NCBI RefSeq assembly: GCF_000284035.1 | Contig: NC_016887.1 | Location: 5,766,001-5,830,000 of the forward strand | DNA: 64,000 nucleotides | Direction of reading: 5' to 3' | Source of the DNA: Nocardia cyriacigeorgica GUH-2 | Lineage (GTDB): Bacteria > Actinomycetota > Actinomycetes > Mycobacteriales > Mycobacteriaceae | In this document: one piece after another, positions 18,175 through 26,277 of the stretch | Layout: each line of letters begins with the position of its first letter | How positions within the stretch are numbered: position 1 is the stretch's first letter | The notes under the pieces: model-generated | What the model saw: the letters and a program-made list of their open reading frames with translations, nothing else | Databases searched by the model: none | What the model was told of the DNA's origin: nothing | Made by a program: the position numbers and the translations under genes

Positions 18175-19185
18175 TCAGCCCAGCGCGCGCAACCGCGGCG
18201 CCAGATCGCGCTGGAACAGGTCCAGGAACCGTCGCTGGTCGTGCCCCGGCGCGTGGAAGACCAGGTGGTTGAGGCCCGCGTCCAGGTACGGCTTGATCTG
18301 GGCGACGGCGTCGTCGGGGTCGCTGGCGACGATCCAGCGCTTGGCGATCTGCTCGATCGGCAGCGCGTCGGCGGCGGCTTCCATCTCGATCGGGTCGGTG
18401 ATGGAGTGCTTCTGCTCGGCGGTCAGCGACAGCGGCGCCCAGAACCGGGTGTTCTCCAGCGCCAGTTCCGGATCGGTGTCGTAGGAGATCTTGATCTCGA
18501 TCATCCGGTCGATATCGGCGACCTCGCGGCCCACCTTGGCCGCACCCTCGGCGACGGCGGGCATCAGCTTCTCGGTGTAGAGGTCCATGCCCTTGCCGGA
18601 GGTGCAGATGAAGCCGTCACCGGCGCGGCCGGCGTACCTGGCCACCAGCGGTCCGCCTGCGGCGATGTAGACGGGGATGCCGCCCTTGGGCACGTCGTAG
18701 ATCGACGCGCCGACGGTGCGGTAGTACTGGCCGTCGAAATCGGTGCGTTCACCGGTCCACAGCGCGCGCATGAGGTCGACGGATTCGCGCAGCCGTGCGA
18801 AACGCTCCTTGAACTCCGGCCATTCGCCGGTGTACCCGGTGGCGATCTCGTTGAGCGCCTCGCCGGTGCCGACGCCGAGCATCACCCGGTTCGGATACAG
18901 ACAGCCCATGGTGGCGAACGCCTGCGCGATCACCGCCGGGTTGTAGCGGTAGGTCGGGGTGAGCACCGAGGTGCCGAGCAGGATGCGCTCGGTACGTTCA
19001 CCGGCCGCGGCCATCCAGGCCAGCGAGAACGGCGCGTGGCCGCCCTTGTGCCGCCACGGCTGGAAGTGGTCGCTGACCGTCGCGCTGTCGAGGCCGTGCT
19101 CCTCGGCCAGCACCGCCAGTTCCACCAGTTCCCTTGGCCCGAACTGTTCGGCCGACGCCTTGTACCCGAGTTTGAGATCCGCCAC
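18175..19185 (-). CDS. fgd1: F420-dependent glucose-6-phosphate dehydrogenase
   Basis: Fgd1 oxidises glucose 6-phosphate to 6-phosphogluconolactone and reduces F420. The 336-residue product is near-identical in layout to the M. tuberculosis enzyme: SDHFQPWRHKGGHAPFS with the catalytic histidine, GVGTGEALNEIATGYTGEWP with the catalytic glutamate, and the phosphate-binding region PLSLTAEQKHSI. The GTG at 19185 matches the family start and lies eight bases after AGGAG. An in-frame GTG at 19194 sits on the ribosome site and is less likely. The short upstream gap separates it from a divergent HAD gene. Confidence 0.97.
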   Translation of the reverse strand: MADLKLGYKASAEQFGPRELVELAVLAEEHGLDSATVSDHFQPWRHKGGHAPFSLAWMAAAGERTERILLGTSVLTPTYRYNPAVIAQAFATMGCLYPNRVMLGVGTGEALNEIATGYTGEWPEFKERFARLRESVDLMRALWTGERTDFDGQYYRTVGASIYDVPKGGIPVYIAAGGPLVARYAGRAGDGFICTSGKGMDLYTEKLMPAVAEGAAKVGREVADIDRMIEIKISYDTDPELALENTRFWAPLSLTAEQKHSITDPIEMEAAADALPIEQIAKRWIVASDPDDAVAQIKPYLDAGLNHLVFHAPGHDQRRFLDLFQRDLAPRLRALG

Positions 19186-19305
19186 CTGCGCCACTCCTGT
19201 CGCTTCGTGCGGGGTCACCGCACATTCGTCACTTCGACCATAACCATCAGCGTGGCGTGTCGCCCAGAGCGGCCCATACGGCGGCGATAGCGGACAATTG
19301 GCCGG

Positions 19306-20106
19306 GTGACCTCCGCAGACGATCGGATCCTTTCCTACCTGACCGATATGGACGGTGTGCTCGTGCACGAGGATCATCTGATCCCCGGCGCCGACGAATT
19401 CCTCGCCGAGCTGCGGGCCAAGGAGATCCCGTTCCTGGTCCTCACCAACAACTCCATCCGCACGCCCCGCGATCTGCAGGCCCGGCTGCGCCACAGCGGT
19501 CTCGATATCCCGGAGTCGGCGATCTGGACCTCCGCGCTGGCCACGGCCACCTTCCTCAACGATCAACGCCCCGAGGGCACCGCGTATGTGGTCGGCGAAT
19601 CCGGGCTCACCACGGCGCTGCACGAGATCGGCTACGTGCTCACCGACAGTGACCCGGACTACGTGGTGCTCGGCGAGACCCGCACCTACTCGTTCGAGGC
19701 GATCACCACCGCGATCCGGCTGGTCGAGCGCGGCGCGCGGTTCATCGCCACCAACCCCGACGCCACCGGCCCGTCCCGCGACGGCGTGCTGCCCGCGACC
19801 GGTTCGGTCGCCGCCCTGATCACCCGCGCGACCGGACGGGAACCGTACTACGTCGGCAAACCCAACCCGCTGATGATGCGCTCGGCGCTGCGTCGCATCG
19901 GCGCGCATTCGCGGACCAGTGTCATGATCGGCGACCGCATGGATACCGACGTGATCTCCGGAATGGAGGCGGGCATGCGCACCGTGCTGGTGACCTCGGG
20001 CATCTCCACCCGCGCCTCCGTCGAGCAGTACCCCTACCGCCCAACCCTCGTGGTGGATTCGGTCGCCGATCTCATCGGCCGTACCGAGACGCCGTTCGCG
20101 GACTGA
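19306..20106 (+). CDS. HAD-IIA family phosphatase, NagD-like
   Basis: The 266-residue product has the HAD motifs in order: I in LTDMDGVLVHEDHLIPG (near residue 13), II in LVLTNNSIRT, a lysine at VGKPNPLMMRSAL, and IV in MIGDRMDTDVISGMEAGM. The NagD-type cap sits between motifs II and III. It should hydrolyse a small phosphomonoester, but the substrate cannot be named. It starts at a GTG without a strong ribosome site and is divergent from fgd1. Confidence 0.9.
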   Translation: MTSADDRILSYLTDMDGVLVHEDHLIPGADEFLAELRAKEIPFLVLTNNSIRTPRDLQARLRHSGLDIPESAIWTSALATATFLNDQRPEGTAYVVGESGLTTALHEIGYVLTDSDPDYVVLGETRTYSFEAITTAIRLVERGARFIATNPDATGPSRDGVLPATGSVAALITRATGREPYYVGKPNPLMMRSALRRIGAHSRTSVMIGDRMDTDVISGMEAGMRTVLVTSGISTRASVEQYPYRPTLVVDSVADLIGRTETPFAD

Positions 20107-20119
20107 TTGGGGCGGGCCG

Positions 20120-20146
20120 GCGAAACTGGCACGTGTTACGTTTCGC
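20120..20146 (+). promoter_or_regulatory. inverted repeat upstream of the thioesterase gene
   Basis: GCGAAAC at 20120-20126 and GTTTCGC at 20140-20146 form perfect 7-bp arms with a 13-bp spacer, 33 bp before the next start codon. The spacing suits an operator for a dimeric repressor such as a TetR protein, but no regulator is identified. Confidence 0.35.
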
Positions 20147-20179
20147 AGAACGAAGGATCGTGCGAAGGGTGCCGACGGG

Positions 20180-20968
20180 ATGATCAGTTTCTTCACCAGC
20201 GAAGCGGACCTGCTCGTCCCGGCGAAACTCGCGGTCAGCCGCTGGTCGCCGAACCAAATCGGGGGCACTGCGGTCTGCGGGGCGCTGGGCCGTCAGCTGG
20301 AGACACATTGCCCGGCGGGGTTCGTCCCGGCACGGATGACGGCCGACCTGTTCCGCCCGGTGCTGAACGAGCCGCTCGCGGTGCACAGCGAGGTGGTGCG
20401 CGAGGGTAAGCGGATCCTCGTGGCCGACGCTCACATCGTCCAAAACGACGAGGTCCGCGCCCGTGCGACCGCGGTGTTCCTGACCACCGGCTCCGAGCCG
20501 CCGGGCCAGGTGTGGAGCCAGAATCTCGAACTGCCGGTGCCGCAGCGGCGGCTCTCGCCCGAGGGTGAGCGCGGCATGTTCAAAAGCGGCGACCGGGAGT
20601 GGTCGCAGGACATCGCTGCGAACCAGAACGCCGACCGCAAGATTTCCTGGCACAGCCTGCCGCCGCTGGTGGCGGGCGAGGAGCTCACGCCGTTCCAGCG
20701 TGCTGCCATCCTCGGCGACTCCGCCAACCACGTCTGCCACTGGGGTTCCGACGGCCAGGGCTACATCAACGCCGATATGACCCTCACCCTCGCCCGCCTG
20801 CCGATCGGCCACGAACTCGGCCTGCGCGCCGACAACACCCTTGCCGCGGCGGGCATTTCGATCGGCACCGCCACCCTCTTCGACCGCACCGGCCCGCTCG
20901 GCACCTGCGTCGTCACCGCTCTCGCCAATGCCCACCGGCAGATCGATTTCACCGCGCCACGTCGCTGA
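20180..20968 (+). CDS. acyl-CoA thioesterase-like double-hotdog protein
   Basis: The 262-residue product looks like a tandem hotdog protein. The N-terminal half has SPNQIGGTAVCGALGRQLE and a substrate-tunnel strand MTADLFRPVLNEPL. The C-terminal half has GDSANHVCHWGSDGQGYINADMTLTLARLP. This layout resembles acyl-CoA thioesterases of the TesB or FcoT-like kind found in actinobacteria, so hydrolysis of acyl-CoA is likely. It is preceded by a possible operator and is convergent with a MarR gene. The family call is moderate because no catalytic residue could be fixed. Confidence 0.7.
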   Translation: MISFFTSEADLLVPAKLAVSRWSPNQIGGTAVCGALGRQLETHCPAGFVPARMTADLFRPVLNEPLAVHSEVVREGKRILVADAHIVQNDEVRARATAVFLTTGSEPPGQVWSQNLELPVPQRRLSPEGERGMFKSGDREWSQDIAANQNADRKISWHSLPPLVAGEELTPFQRAAILGDSANHVCHWGSDGQGYINADMTLTLARLPIGHELGLRADNTLAAAGISIGTATLFDRTGPLGTCVVTALANAHRQIDFTAPRR

Positions 20969-21155
20969 GGTCGTCGCATAACGGCCGACGAAAGCCTGAG
21001 CGCGAGCAGATGCGGGCCGGCTGCGGCGAGTGCCCTTGTGCGCCTGGCCGAATCGGCAATCATCTCGGCAGCCGGAGAATCGGCCGTGGCTACCCGGCGA
21101 ACCGCTCGCAGCGATATCCCAGTCGAGCGGCAGCGGTGATCACGCCGGCCCGGCC

Positions 21156-21632
21156 TCAATCACCCGGCGAGCCGATCGCATCTAGCGCTTCGCTGAGCCG
21201 AGTCAGGGCGGCGACCGTCGGCGCAAAGTCCGCGCCCAATTCATCGGCCAGGCGCTGCGCCATCGCGGCGTGGCCGGGGTTGATGCGGGAGTTGGCGGTG
21301 CGGCCGGCTTCGGTGATGGCGACGAGTTTGGCGCGGCGGTGGGCCGGGTTCGGGCGGTATTCGGCCAGCCCGCGGTCCACGAGCAGATCGGCGATGCGCT
21401 GCACGCTCTGGCGGGTGATGCCCATGGCGCGGGCGATCCCCGCGACCGGCAGCGGTTCGTGCAGCACGGCACCGAGCACCTGCCACCAGGCGGCGGTCAG
21501 CCCGGCCGGTTCGGCCAATTCCTCGGCGATGGCGAGGAATTGGCCATTGAGCCGGAACGTGGTGATCGCGGCGGTGCTGAACAGAACCTGCTCGGCCCGC
21601 GCGGCGGCAGCTTCTGCGGCCTCGGCACTCAC
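21156..21632 (-). CDS. MarR-family transcriptional regulator
   Basis: The 158-residue product has the MarR winged helix: LTAAWWQVLGAV, GIARAMGITRQSVQRIADLLVDRGLAEY (recognition helix) and the wing NPAHRRAKLVAITEAG. Its GTG start overlaps the stop of the DJ-1/PfpI gene by four bases, so the pair is one coupled operon. It is probably an autorepressor that binds the large inverted repeat at 22267-22302. The ligand is not known. Confidence 0.92.
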   Translation of the reverse strand: MSAEAAEAAAARAEQVLFSTAAITTFRLNGQFLAIAEELAEPAGLTAAWWQVLGAVLHEPLPVAGIARAMGITRQSVQRIADLLVDRGLAEYRPNPAHRRAKLVAITEAGRTANSRINPGHAAMAQRLADELGADFAPTVAALTRLSEALDAIGSPGD

Positions 21633-22267
21633 GAGGCCGCCGCCCTGGCCTCATACTCTGCCAGCACCGGGAACGCCGACGGGTCGCTCTTGGCGAACAG
21701 CCGGTACCAGGCATCGAGGACGTGCGACTCGTACAGGTCGAGCTTGGCGAAGATCTCGCGAGCGAACTCCCACGGCGCGGTGGGGCCCGCGGTGATCAGA
21801 TCGCCATCGGTCACCGCGGCGGCTTCGACATAGTTGTCCGCGCCGGCGTATCCGCTGGCGGCGAGGTACTCCGCGGCGCCGCTGGTGTGCTCGCGATCAT
21901 CGAGCAGCCCCTCTTTGGCGAGGCCGAAGGTGGCGCCGCAGATGGCAGCGACGGGAACCCCTGCATCGAGGAATTTCCGTGCGGCATAGGCGAATCCGCT
22001 CAGTCCACCGCGATCCCACAGTTCCGAACCCGGCAGGATCAGCAGCACGCTGTCGGCGGCGTCGAGTTCGGCCAGCGCCAGATCCGGCACGATGCGCATC
22101 CCGCCCATGGTGGTCACGGGCTCGCTCGTCGGCGCGACGGTGCGGACCTGAAAGCTGCCGGGTTCACGCTGCAAGCCCACGTTGTGGTTGATCTGCGCGA
22201 TCGCCGCACCCACTTCCCAGTCGGCGAGCAGATCGTAAACGGCTACGTGCACTGTCTTCGTGGTCAT
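21629..22267 (-). CDS. DJ-1/PfpI family protein
   Basis: The 212-residue product has the class I glutamine amidotransferase-like fold of DJ-1/PfpI proteins. The nucleophile elbow cysteine is in VAAICGATFGLA, preceded by LLILPGSELWDRGGLSGF. Such proteins act as deglycases, chaperones or hydratases, and the role here is not certain. The ATG at 22267 lies inside a large operator and has no Shine-Dalgarno sequence, which suggests a leaderless message. It is cotranscribed with the MarR gene that follows. Confidence 0.9.
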   Translation of the reverse strand: MTTKTVHVAVYDLLADWEVGAAIAQINHNVGLQREPGSFQVRTVAPTSEPVTTMGGMRIVPDLALAELDAADSVLLILPGSELWDRGGLSGFAYAARKFLDAGVPVAAICGATFGLAKEGLLDDREHTSGAAEYLAASGYAGADNYVEAAAVTDGDLITAGPTAPWEFAREIFAKLDLYESHVLDAWYRLFAKSDPSAFPVLAEYEARAAAS

Positions 22268-22302
22268 GACAGTATGCTGTCATATTTGACAGCATACTGT
22301 CA
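22267..22302 (-). promoter_or_regulatory. 36-bp perfect operator overlapping the DJ-1 start codon
   Basis: TGACAGTATGCTGTCA at 22267-22282 and TGACAGCATACTGTCA at 22287-22302 are exact reverse complements separated by TATT. Each arm is itself a TGACAG-4-CTGTCA palindrome, so the site can hold two dimers. The first base pair belongs to the ATG of the DJ-1 gene. The adjacent MarR protein is the obvious candidate ligand. Confidence 0.85.
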
Positions 22303-22316
22303 ATGGTGCGGGCATG

Positions 22317-22351
22317 AAAAAGGCCGGCACCACCACCGGGCACCGGCCTTT
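22317..22351 (-). terminator. rho-independent terminator of metZ
   Basis: AAAGGCCGG at 22319-22327 pairs with CCGGCCTTT at 22343-22351. On the minus strand the second arm is followed by TTTTTC, giving a standard stem plus T-run 14 bases after the metZ stop. Confidence 0.8.
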
Positions 22352-22364
22352 CCGCAGCTGAGAC

Positions 22365-23579
22365 TCAGCTCAGCGCATGCTCCAGATCGCCGAGCAGATC
22401 CTCCACATCCTCGAGCCCCACCGAGATACGCACGACCCCATCGGTGAGCCCGATGGTTGCGCGACCCTCCGGACCCATCGCGCGATGCGTGGTGGTGGCC
22501 GGATGGGTGATGAGGGTCTTGGCATCGCCGAGGTTGTTGGACAGGTCCACGATGCGCAGCCGATTCAGCACCTCGAAGGCGCGCTTCTTCGCCTCGTGCT
22601 CGGGCGCCTTCAACTCGAAGGTCACCACCGTGCCGCCGCCGCTCATCTGGCTCGCGGCCAGATCGTATTGCGGATGCGATTCCAGGAACGGGTATTTCAC
22701 CCAGCTGACGGCGTCGTTGCCCTCCAGGAACCGCGCGATCCGCAACGCGGATTCGGTCGAATGCTTCACCCGCAGCGGCATCGTCTCCAGGCCCTTGAGC
22801 AAGGTCCACGCATTGAACGGACTCAACGCGGGCCCGGTATGGCGCATCAGATTCTTGACCGGACCACCGATGTATTCCTCGGAACCGAGGATCGCACCGC
22901 CGAGCACCCGGCCCTGTCCGTCGATGTGCTTGGTCCCCGAGTACACCACCACATCGGCGCCGAGTTCGAAGCCGCGTTGCAGCAGCGGCGTCGCGAAGAC
23001 GTTGTCCAGCACCACTTTCGCGCCCGCGGCATGCGCCATCTCGCTCACCCGGCGCACATCGACCAGGGTCTGCATCGGGTTGGCCGGGGTCTCGAAGAAC
23101 ACCGCGGTGGTGGGCACCGACAGCGCCTGCTCCCACTGATCGAGATCCTCGCCGTCGACGAACACCGTTTCCACACCCCAGCGCGGCAGGATCTCGTTGC
23201 ACACCACGAAACACGAACCGAACAGGCTGCGCGCGGCCACCAGCCGATCACCCGCGCCGAGCAGCGCACCGAGCGCGGTGAAGACCGCAGCCATACCGCT
23301 GGCGGTGGCGAAACACGCCTCGGCGCCGTCGATCAGCCGCATCCGCTCCTCGAACGTGGCGACCGTCGGGTTGCCGTAGCGGGAGTAGACGAAATGCTCG
23401 ACGTCGCCGGTGAAGGCCGCCTCGGCCGCCTCGGCGCTCTCGTAGACGAAACCCGAGGTCAGGTACAGGGCCTCGGAGGTCTCCTCGAACCCCGAACGCC
23501 GCAGTCCACCGCGCACACCGAGCGTGGCGGGACCGACCCCCTCCGGCAGCGGCCGGTCGAACGCGCCGCCGGTGATCAC
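22365..23579 (-). CDS. metZ: O-succinylhomoserine sulfhydrylase
   Basis: MetZ makes homocysteine directly from O-succinylhomoserine and sulfide with PLP. The 404-residue product shows the Cys/Met metabolism PLP fold: LYLTSGFVYESAE, YSRYGNPTV, ATASGMAAVF, the aspartate in KVVLDNVFATPLLQ, and the PLP lysine at about K217 in VVYSGTKHIDGQG. The GTG at 23579 overlaps the rhodanese stop by four bases. The rhodanese-metZ operon follows a SAM-IV riboswitch, which fits methionine control. Confidence 0.95.
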   Translation of the reverse strand: MITGGAFDRPLPEGVGPATLGVRGGLRRSGFEETSEALYLTSGFVYESAEAAEAAFTGDVEHFVYSRYGNPTVATFEERMRLIDGAEACFATASGMAAVFTALGALLGAGDRLVAARSLFGSCFVVCNEILPRWGVETVFVDGEDLDQWEQALSVPTTAVFFETPANPMQTLVDVRRVSEMAHAAGAKVVLDNVFATPLLQRGFELGADVVVYSGTKHIDGQGRVLGGAILGSEEYIGGPVKNLMRHTGPALSPFNAWTLLKGLETMPLRVKHSTESALRIARFLEGNDAVSWVKYPFLESHPQYDLAASQMSGGGTVVTFELKAPEHEAKKRAFEVLNRLRIVDLSNNLGDAKTLITHPATTTHRAMGPEGRATIGLTDGVVRISVGLEDVEDLLGDLEHALS

Positions 23580-23992
23580 GACTGCCGCCAGGGCAGGCCG
23601 TCGGCACGCCAGCCGGCGCCACCGCGGTGACCGGACTCGTCGAGCGGGCCCTCGAAACCCTCGCTGACGTTGTAGGACGGCTCGATGCCCGCACTGGTCG
23701 CCAGGGCGGCGGCATGCGCCGAACGCTGGCCGGAGCGACACAGGAACACCACGGGGGCATCCGGATCGCGGCCGTCGAGGATGGTGCGCAACTGCTGCGC
23801 GAACTCGGGGTTGCGCGCGCCGGTGCCGTCGACCCATTCGATCAGGACGGTCTGCCGGTCGATGGCGCTGGTGTCGGGGATGCCGACGAATTTCCATTCG
23901 GCCTCGGTCCGCACGTCCACCAGGACCGCTCGGGGATCGTCGCGCAATATCTCCCACGCCTGTTTCGGGGTGATGTCGCCGGCATAAGTCAT
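23576..23992 (-). CDS. rhodanese-domain sulfurtransferase
   Basis: The 138-residue product is a single rhodanese domain. It has ILRDDPRAVLVDVRTEAEWKFVG and the active loop LCRSGQRSAHAA with the catalytic cysteine. It should carry persulfide sulfur and may supply the sulfide used by MetZ. The ATG at 23992 follows GGAAGGTG. The same pair occurs at Rv0390-Rv0391 in M. tuberculosis. The gene is first in the operon, directly behind the SAM-IV element. Confidence 0.94.
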   Translation of the reverse strand: MTYAGDITPKQAWEILRDDPRAVLVDVRTEAEWKFVGIPDTSAIDRQTVLIEWVDGTGARNPEFAQQLRTILDGRDPDAPVVFLCRSGQRSAHAAALATSAGIEPSYNVSEGFEGPLDESGHRGGAGWRADGLPWRQS

Positions 23993-24046
23993 GTGTGGCA
24001 CCTTCCTCGAGAATCCGCACTTGCCGCATCTGGCTTCGATGCGCGC

Positions 24047-24128
24047 CAGGTCGTCACCCGGAGCACCCCACCGCGGAGGAGGGTTGCCGGCCAGCAAGCC
24101 GGGGCTTGACGCTGGCACTCATGACCTG
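24047..24128 (-). promoter_or_regulatory. SAM-IV riboswitch
   Basis: On the minus strand the leader of rhodanese-metZ contains, in order, CAGGTC, ATGAGTGCCAGCGTCAAGCC, CCGGCTTGCTGGCCGGCAAC, CCTCC, CGCGGTGGGGTGCTCCGGGT and GACGACCTG. This matches the conserved core of SAM-IV aptamers as I remember it. CAGGTC and GACCTG close the P1 stem. A further hairpin (CGCATC/GATGCG) lies between the aptamer and the ribosome site and may be the expression platform. The expected effect is lower rhodanese-metZ expression when S-adenosylmethionine is high. Confidence 0.92.
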
Positions 24129-24191
24129 AGATGAGATTGCCTGGCCGGGGGTTGCCGTGTCAAACCCCCGATCAGGGCGTTGCGCTGGGGT

Positions 24192-24662
24192 TCAGGGGCA
24201 GACCAGCCAGGTGTTGTCGACCCGTTTCAGGGTCCAGGTTCCGGTCGCCTCGGCGCCGTCGACCTTGCTGGTGACGGTGGCCGTCGCGCGGTCGCCGTCG
24301 ACGTTCAGATCCTCTAGTTTCGTGATTTCTACGGCTTTTCCGGTCTCGCCCTCGTCCAGGCGGCCGGCCATCGGCGAGCGTTTCGGATCGAAGTCCGGGC
24401 ACACCGCTTCCTCCGGCGGCAGCAGCCCATACCGCGAACTCACCTCGCCGAAATCCCGCACCGCGGCGGCCACCCGGTCGGCCTCTGTGACATTTTTCTC
24501 AACGGGCGAAACCACCTCGGCGATGACGATTACGGCGAGCACGAGGGCCGCGATCGCCGCGGCGATCATGAACGGCGCCATCGACCGGGTCGAATCGCCC
24601 GATTCGCGCTCGTCGGCCGGTTCGCGCCGGGCGTCTGCCGGATCTGGCTGCTGATCGCTCAT
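24192..24662 (-). CDS. single-pass membrane protein with C-terminal extracytoplasmic domain
   Basis: The 156-residue product has an acidic cytoplasmic tail (about residues 1-25), one membrane helix (APFMIAAAIAALVLAVIVIAEVV, residues about 28-50) and an about 100-residue outer domain with two cysteines (EAVCPDFDPKR and the terminal TWLVCP). The outer domain resembles the lumazine-binding or DUF4878-type fold of small actinobacterial envelope proteins, ending in a TWTLKRVDNTWLVC strand pair. The function is unknown. It lies upstream of the SAM-IV leader and is divergent from the FprA-like gene. Confidence 0.75.
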   Translation of the reverse strand: MSDQQPDPADARREPADERESGDSTRSMAPFMIAAAIAALVLAVIVIAEVVSPVEKNVTEADRVAAAVRDFGEVSSRYGLLPPEEAVCPDFDPKRSPMAGRLDEGETGKAVEITKLEDLNVDGDRATATVTSKVDGAEATGTWTLKRVDNTWLVCP

Positions 24663-24764
24663 GAGCTGATGATCCCTGGTCCCCCGAGGCCACCGGAGAG
24701 CCCCCCGATAGAATCGGCGGGATCGCGGCCGGTGCCGTGCAGGTGAAATCCAGCCGTGCGTCAA

Positions 24765-24779
24765 GTTAGCCTAAGCTAA
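24765..24779 (+). promoter_or_regulatory. IdeR/DtxR-like iron box
   Basis: GTTAGCCTAAGCTAA lies 48 bp before the FprA-like start codon and matches 13 of the last 15 positions of the mycobacterial IdeR consensus as remembered. The outer four bases of the left half are poorly conserved. TTAGC/GCTAA form an inverted pair around CTAA. It suggests iron control of the reductase gene. Confidence 0.5.
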
Positions 24780-24826
24780 ACACCGACGCCCATTAACTGT
24801 CTCGACCAATAAGGTGCGCGTAAACG

Positions 24827-26218
24827 ATGACCGAACAGACCGCAGCTGCACGCCCGCTCCGCATCGCGATCGTGGGTGCCGGACCGGCCGGTATCTACGC
24901 CGCCGACGCGTTGATGAAGTCGGATGCGGATGTGTCCATCGACCTCTATGAGCGCATGCCCGCGCCGTTCGGCCTGATCCGCTACGGCGTCGCGCCCGAC
25001 CACCCGCGCATCAAGGGCATCATCACCGCCCTGCACAAGGTGCTCGACAAGCCGCAGGTGCGCCTGCTCGGCAATATCGACTACGGCTCCGACATCACCC
25101 TCGACGACCTGCGGGTCTACTACGACGCGGTGATCTTCTCCACCGGCGCCAACGCCGACCGCGCCCTGCCCATCCCCGGCATCGACCTGGACGGCTCCTA
25201 CGGCGCCGCCGACTTCGTCTCCTGGTACGACGGCCACCCGGACGTGCCGCGCACCTGGCCGCTGGACGCGGAGAAGGTCGCCGTCCTCGGTGTCGGCAAC
25301 GTCGCGCTCGACATCGCGCGCGTGCTCGCCAAGACCGGCGACGAGCTGCTGCCGACGGAGATCCCGCCGAACGTCTACAAGGGCCTCAAGGAGAACAAGG
25401 CCGTCGAGGTGCACGTCTTCGGACGCCGCGGCCCGGCCCAGGCCAAGTTCACCCCGCTGGAGCTGCGCGAACTGGACCACTCGCCGACCATCGAGGTCAT
25501 CGTCGACCCCGAGGACATCGACTACGACGAGGGCTCCGAGGCCGCGCGCCGCCACTCCAAGCAGGTCGACATGGTCGCCAACACCCTCGAGCAGTGGGCC
25601 ATCCGCGACCAGGGCGACCGCCCGCACCGGCTGTACCTGCACTTCTTCGAATCGCCCGCCGAGGTGATCGGCGATGAGAACGGCAAGGTCATCGGCCTCA
25701 AAACCGAGCGCACCCAGCTCGACGGCACCGGCAACGTCAAGGGCACCGGCGAGTACAAGACCTGGGATGTGCAGGCGGTCTACCGTGCCGTCGGTTACCT
25801 GTCGCAGAACATCAGCAACCTGCCGTTCGACGATCAGGCCGGCGTGGTGCCCAACGAGGCCGGTCGCGTGCTGGCCGACGAGGACGCCGACGGCGCCGCC
25901 CGGTACATGCCCGCCACCTACGTCACCGGCTGGATCAAGCGCGGCCCGGTCGGCCTCATCGGCCACACCAAGGGCGACGCCAATGAGACCGTGGCCTGCC
26001 TGCTCGACGACAGCAAGGACTTCACCCCCGCCGAGCGCCCCGAGCCCGAAGCGGTGATCGAATTCCTCGAGGGCAAGGGCATCCCGTTCACCACCTGGGA
26101 CGGCTGGTACCGCCTCGACGCCCACGAGCGCGCCCTCGGCGAGCCCGAAGGCCGTGAGCGCGTCAAGGTCGTCGAGCGTGAGGACATGCTGCGCGCCAGC
26201 GAGCCGCACAAGGTCTGA
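24827..26218 (+). CDS. FprA-like ferredoxin-NADP(+) reductase
   Basis: The 463-residue product has an N-terminal FAD site (IAIVGAGPAGIYAADAL, about residues 13-29), the YERMPAPFGLIRYGVAPDHPR segment typical of adrenodoxin-reductase-like enzymes, a NADP site (VAVLGVGNVALDIARVL) with FGRRGPAQAKFTPLELREL, and the C-terminal YVTGWIKRGPVGLIGH. It should pass electrons from NADPH to ferredoxins serving P450s or other oxygenases. An IdeR-like box upstream suggests iron control. It stands alone as a transcription unit. Confidence 0.93.
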   Translation: MTEQTAAARPLRIAIVGAGPAGIYAADALMKSDADVSIDLYERMPAPFGLIRYGVAPDHPRIKGIITALHKVLDKPQVRLLGNIDYGSDITLDDLRVYYDAVIFSTGANADRALPIPGIDLDGSYGAADFVSWYDGHPDVPRTWPLDAEKVAVLGVGNVALDIARVLAKTGDELLPTEIPPNVYKGLKENKAVEVHVFGRRGPAQAKFTPLELRELDHSPTIEVIVDPEDIDYDEGSEAARRHSKQVDMVANTLEQWAIRDQGDRPHRLYLHFFESPAEVIGDENGKVIGLKTERTQLDGTGNVKGTGEYKTWDVQAVYRAVGYLSQNISNLPFDDQAGVVPNEAGRVLADEDADGAARYMPATYVTGWIKRGPVGLIGHTKGDANETVACLLDDSKDFTPAERPEPEAVIEFLEGKGIPFTTWDGWYRLDAHERALGEPEGRERVKVVEREDMLRASEPHKV

Positions 26219-26277
26219 TCTGACCGCTCCCCCGGATCGGGGAAGCGCGAAATCCGACGCTGAGGCATGCTGTACAC

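Noticed and set aside
18175..20268. Reading fgd1 as a 697-residue protein extending past 19185
   Set aside because: The added N-terminal part is the shadow of the HAD and thioesterase genes on the other strand. The family start, motif positions and ribosome site place fgd1 at 19185.
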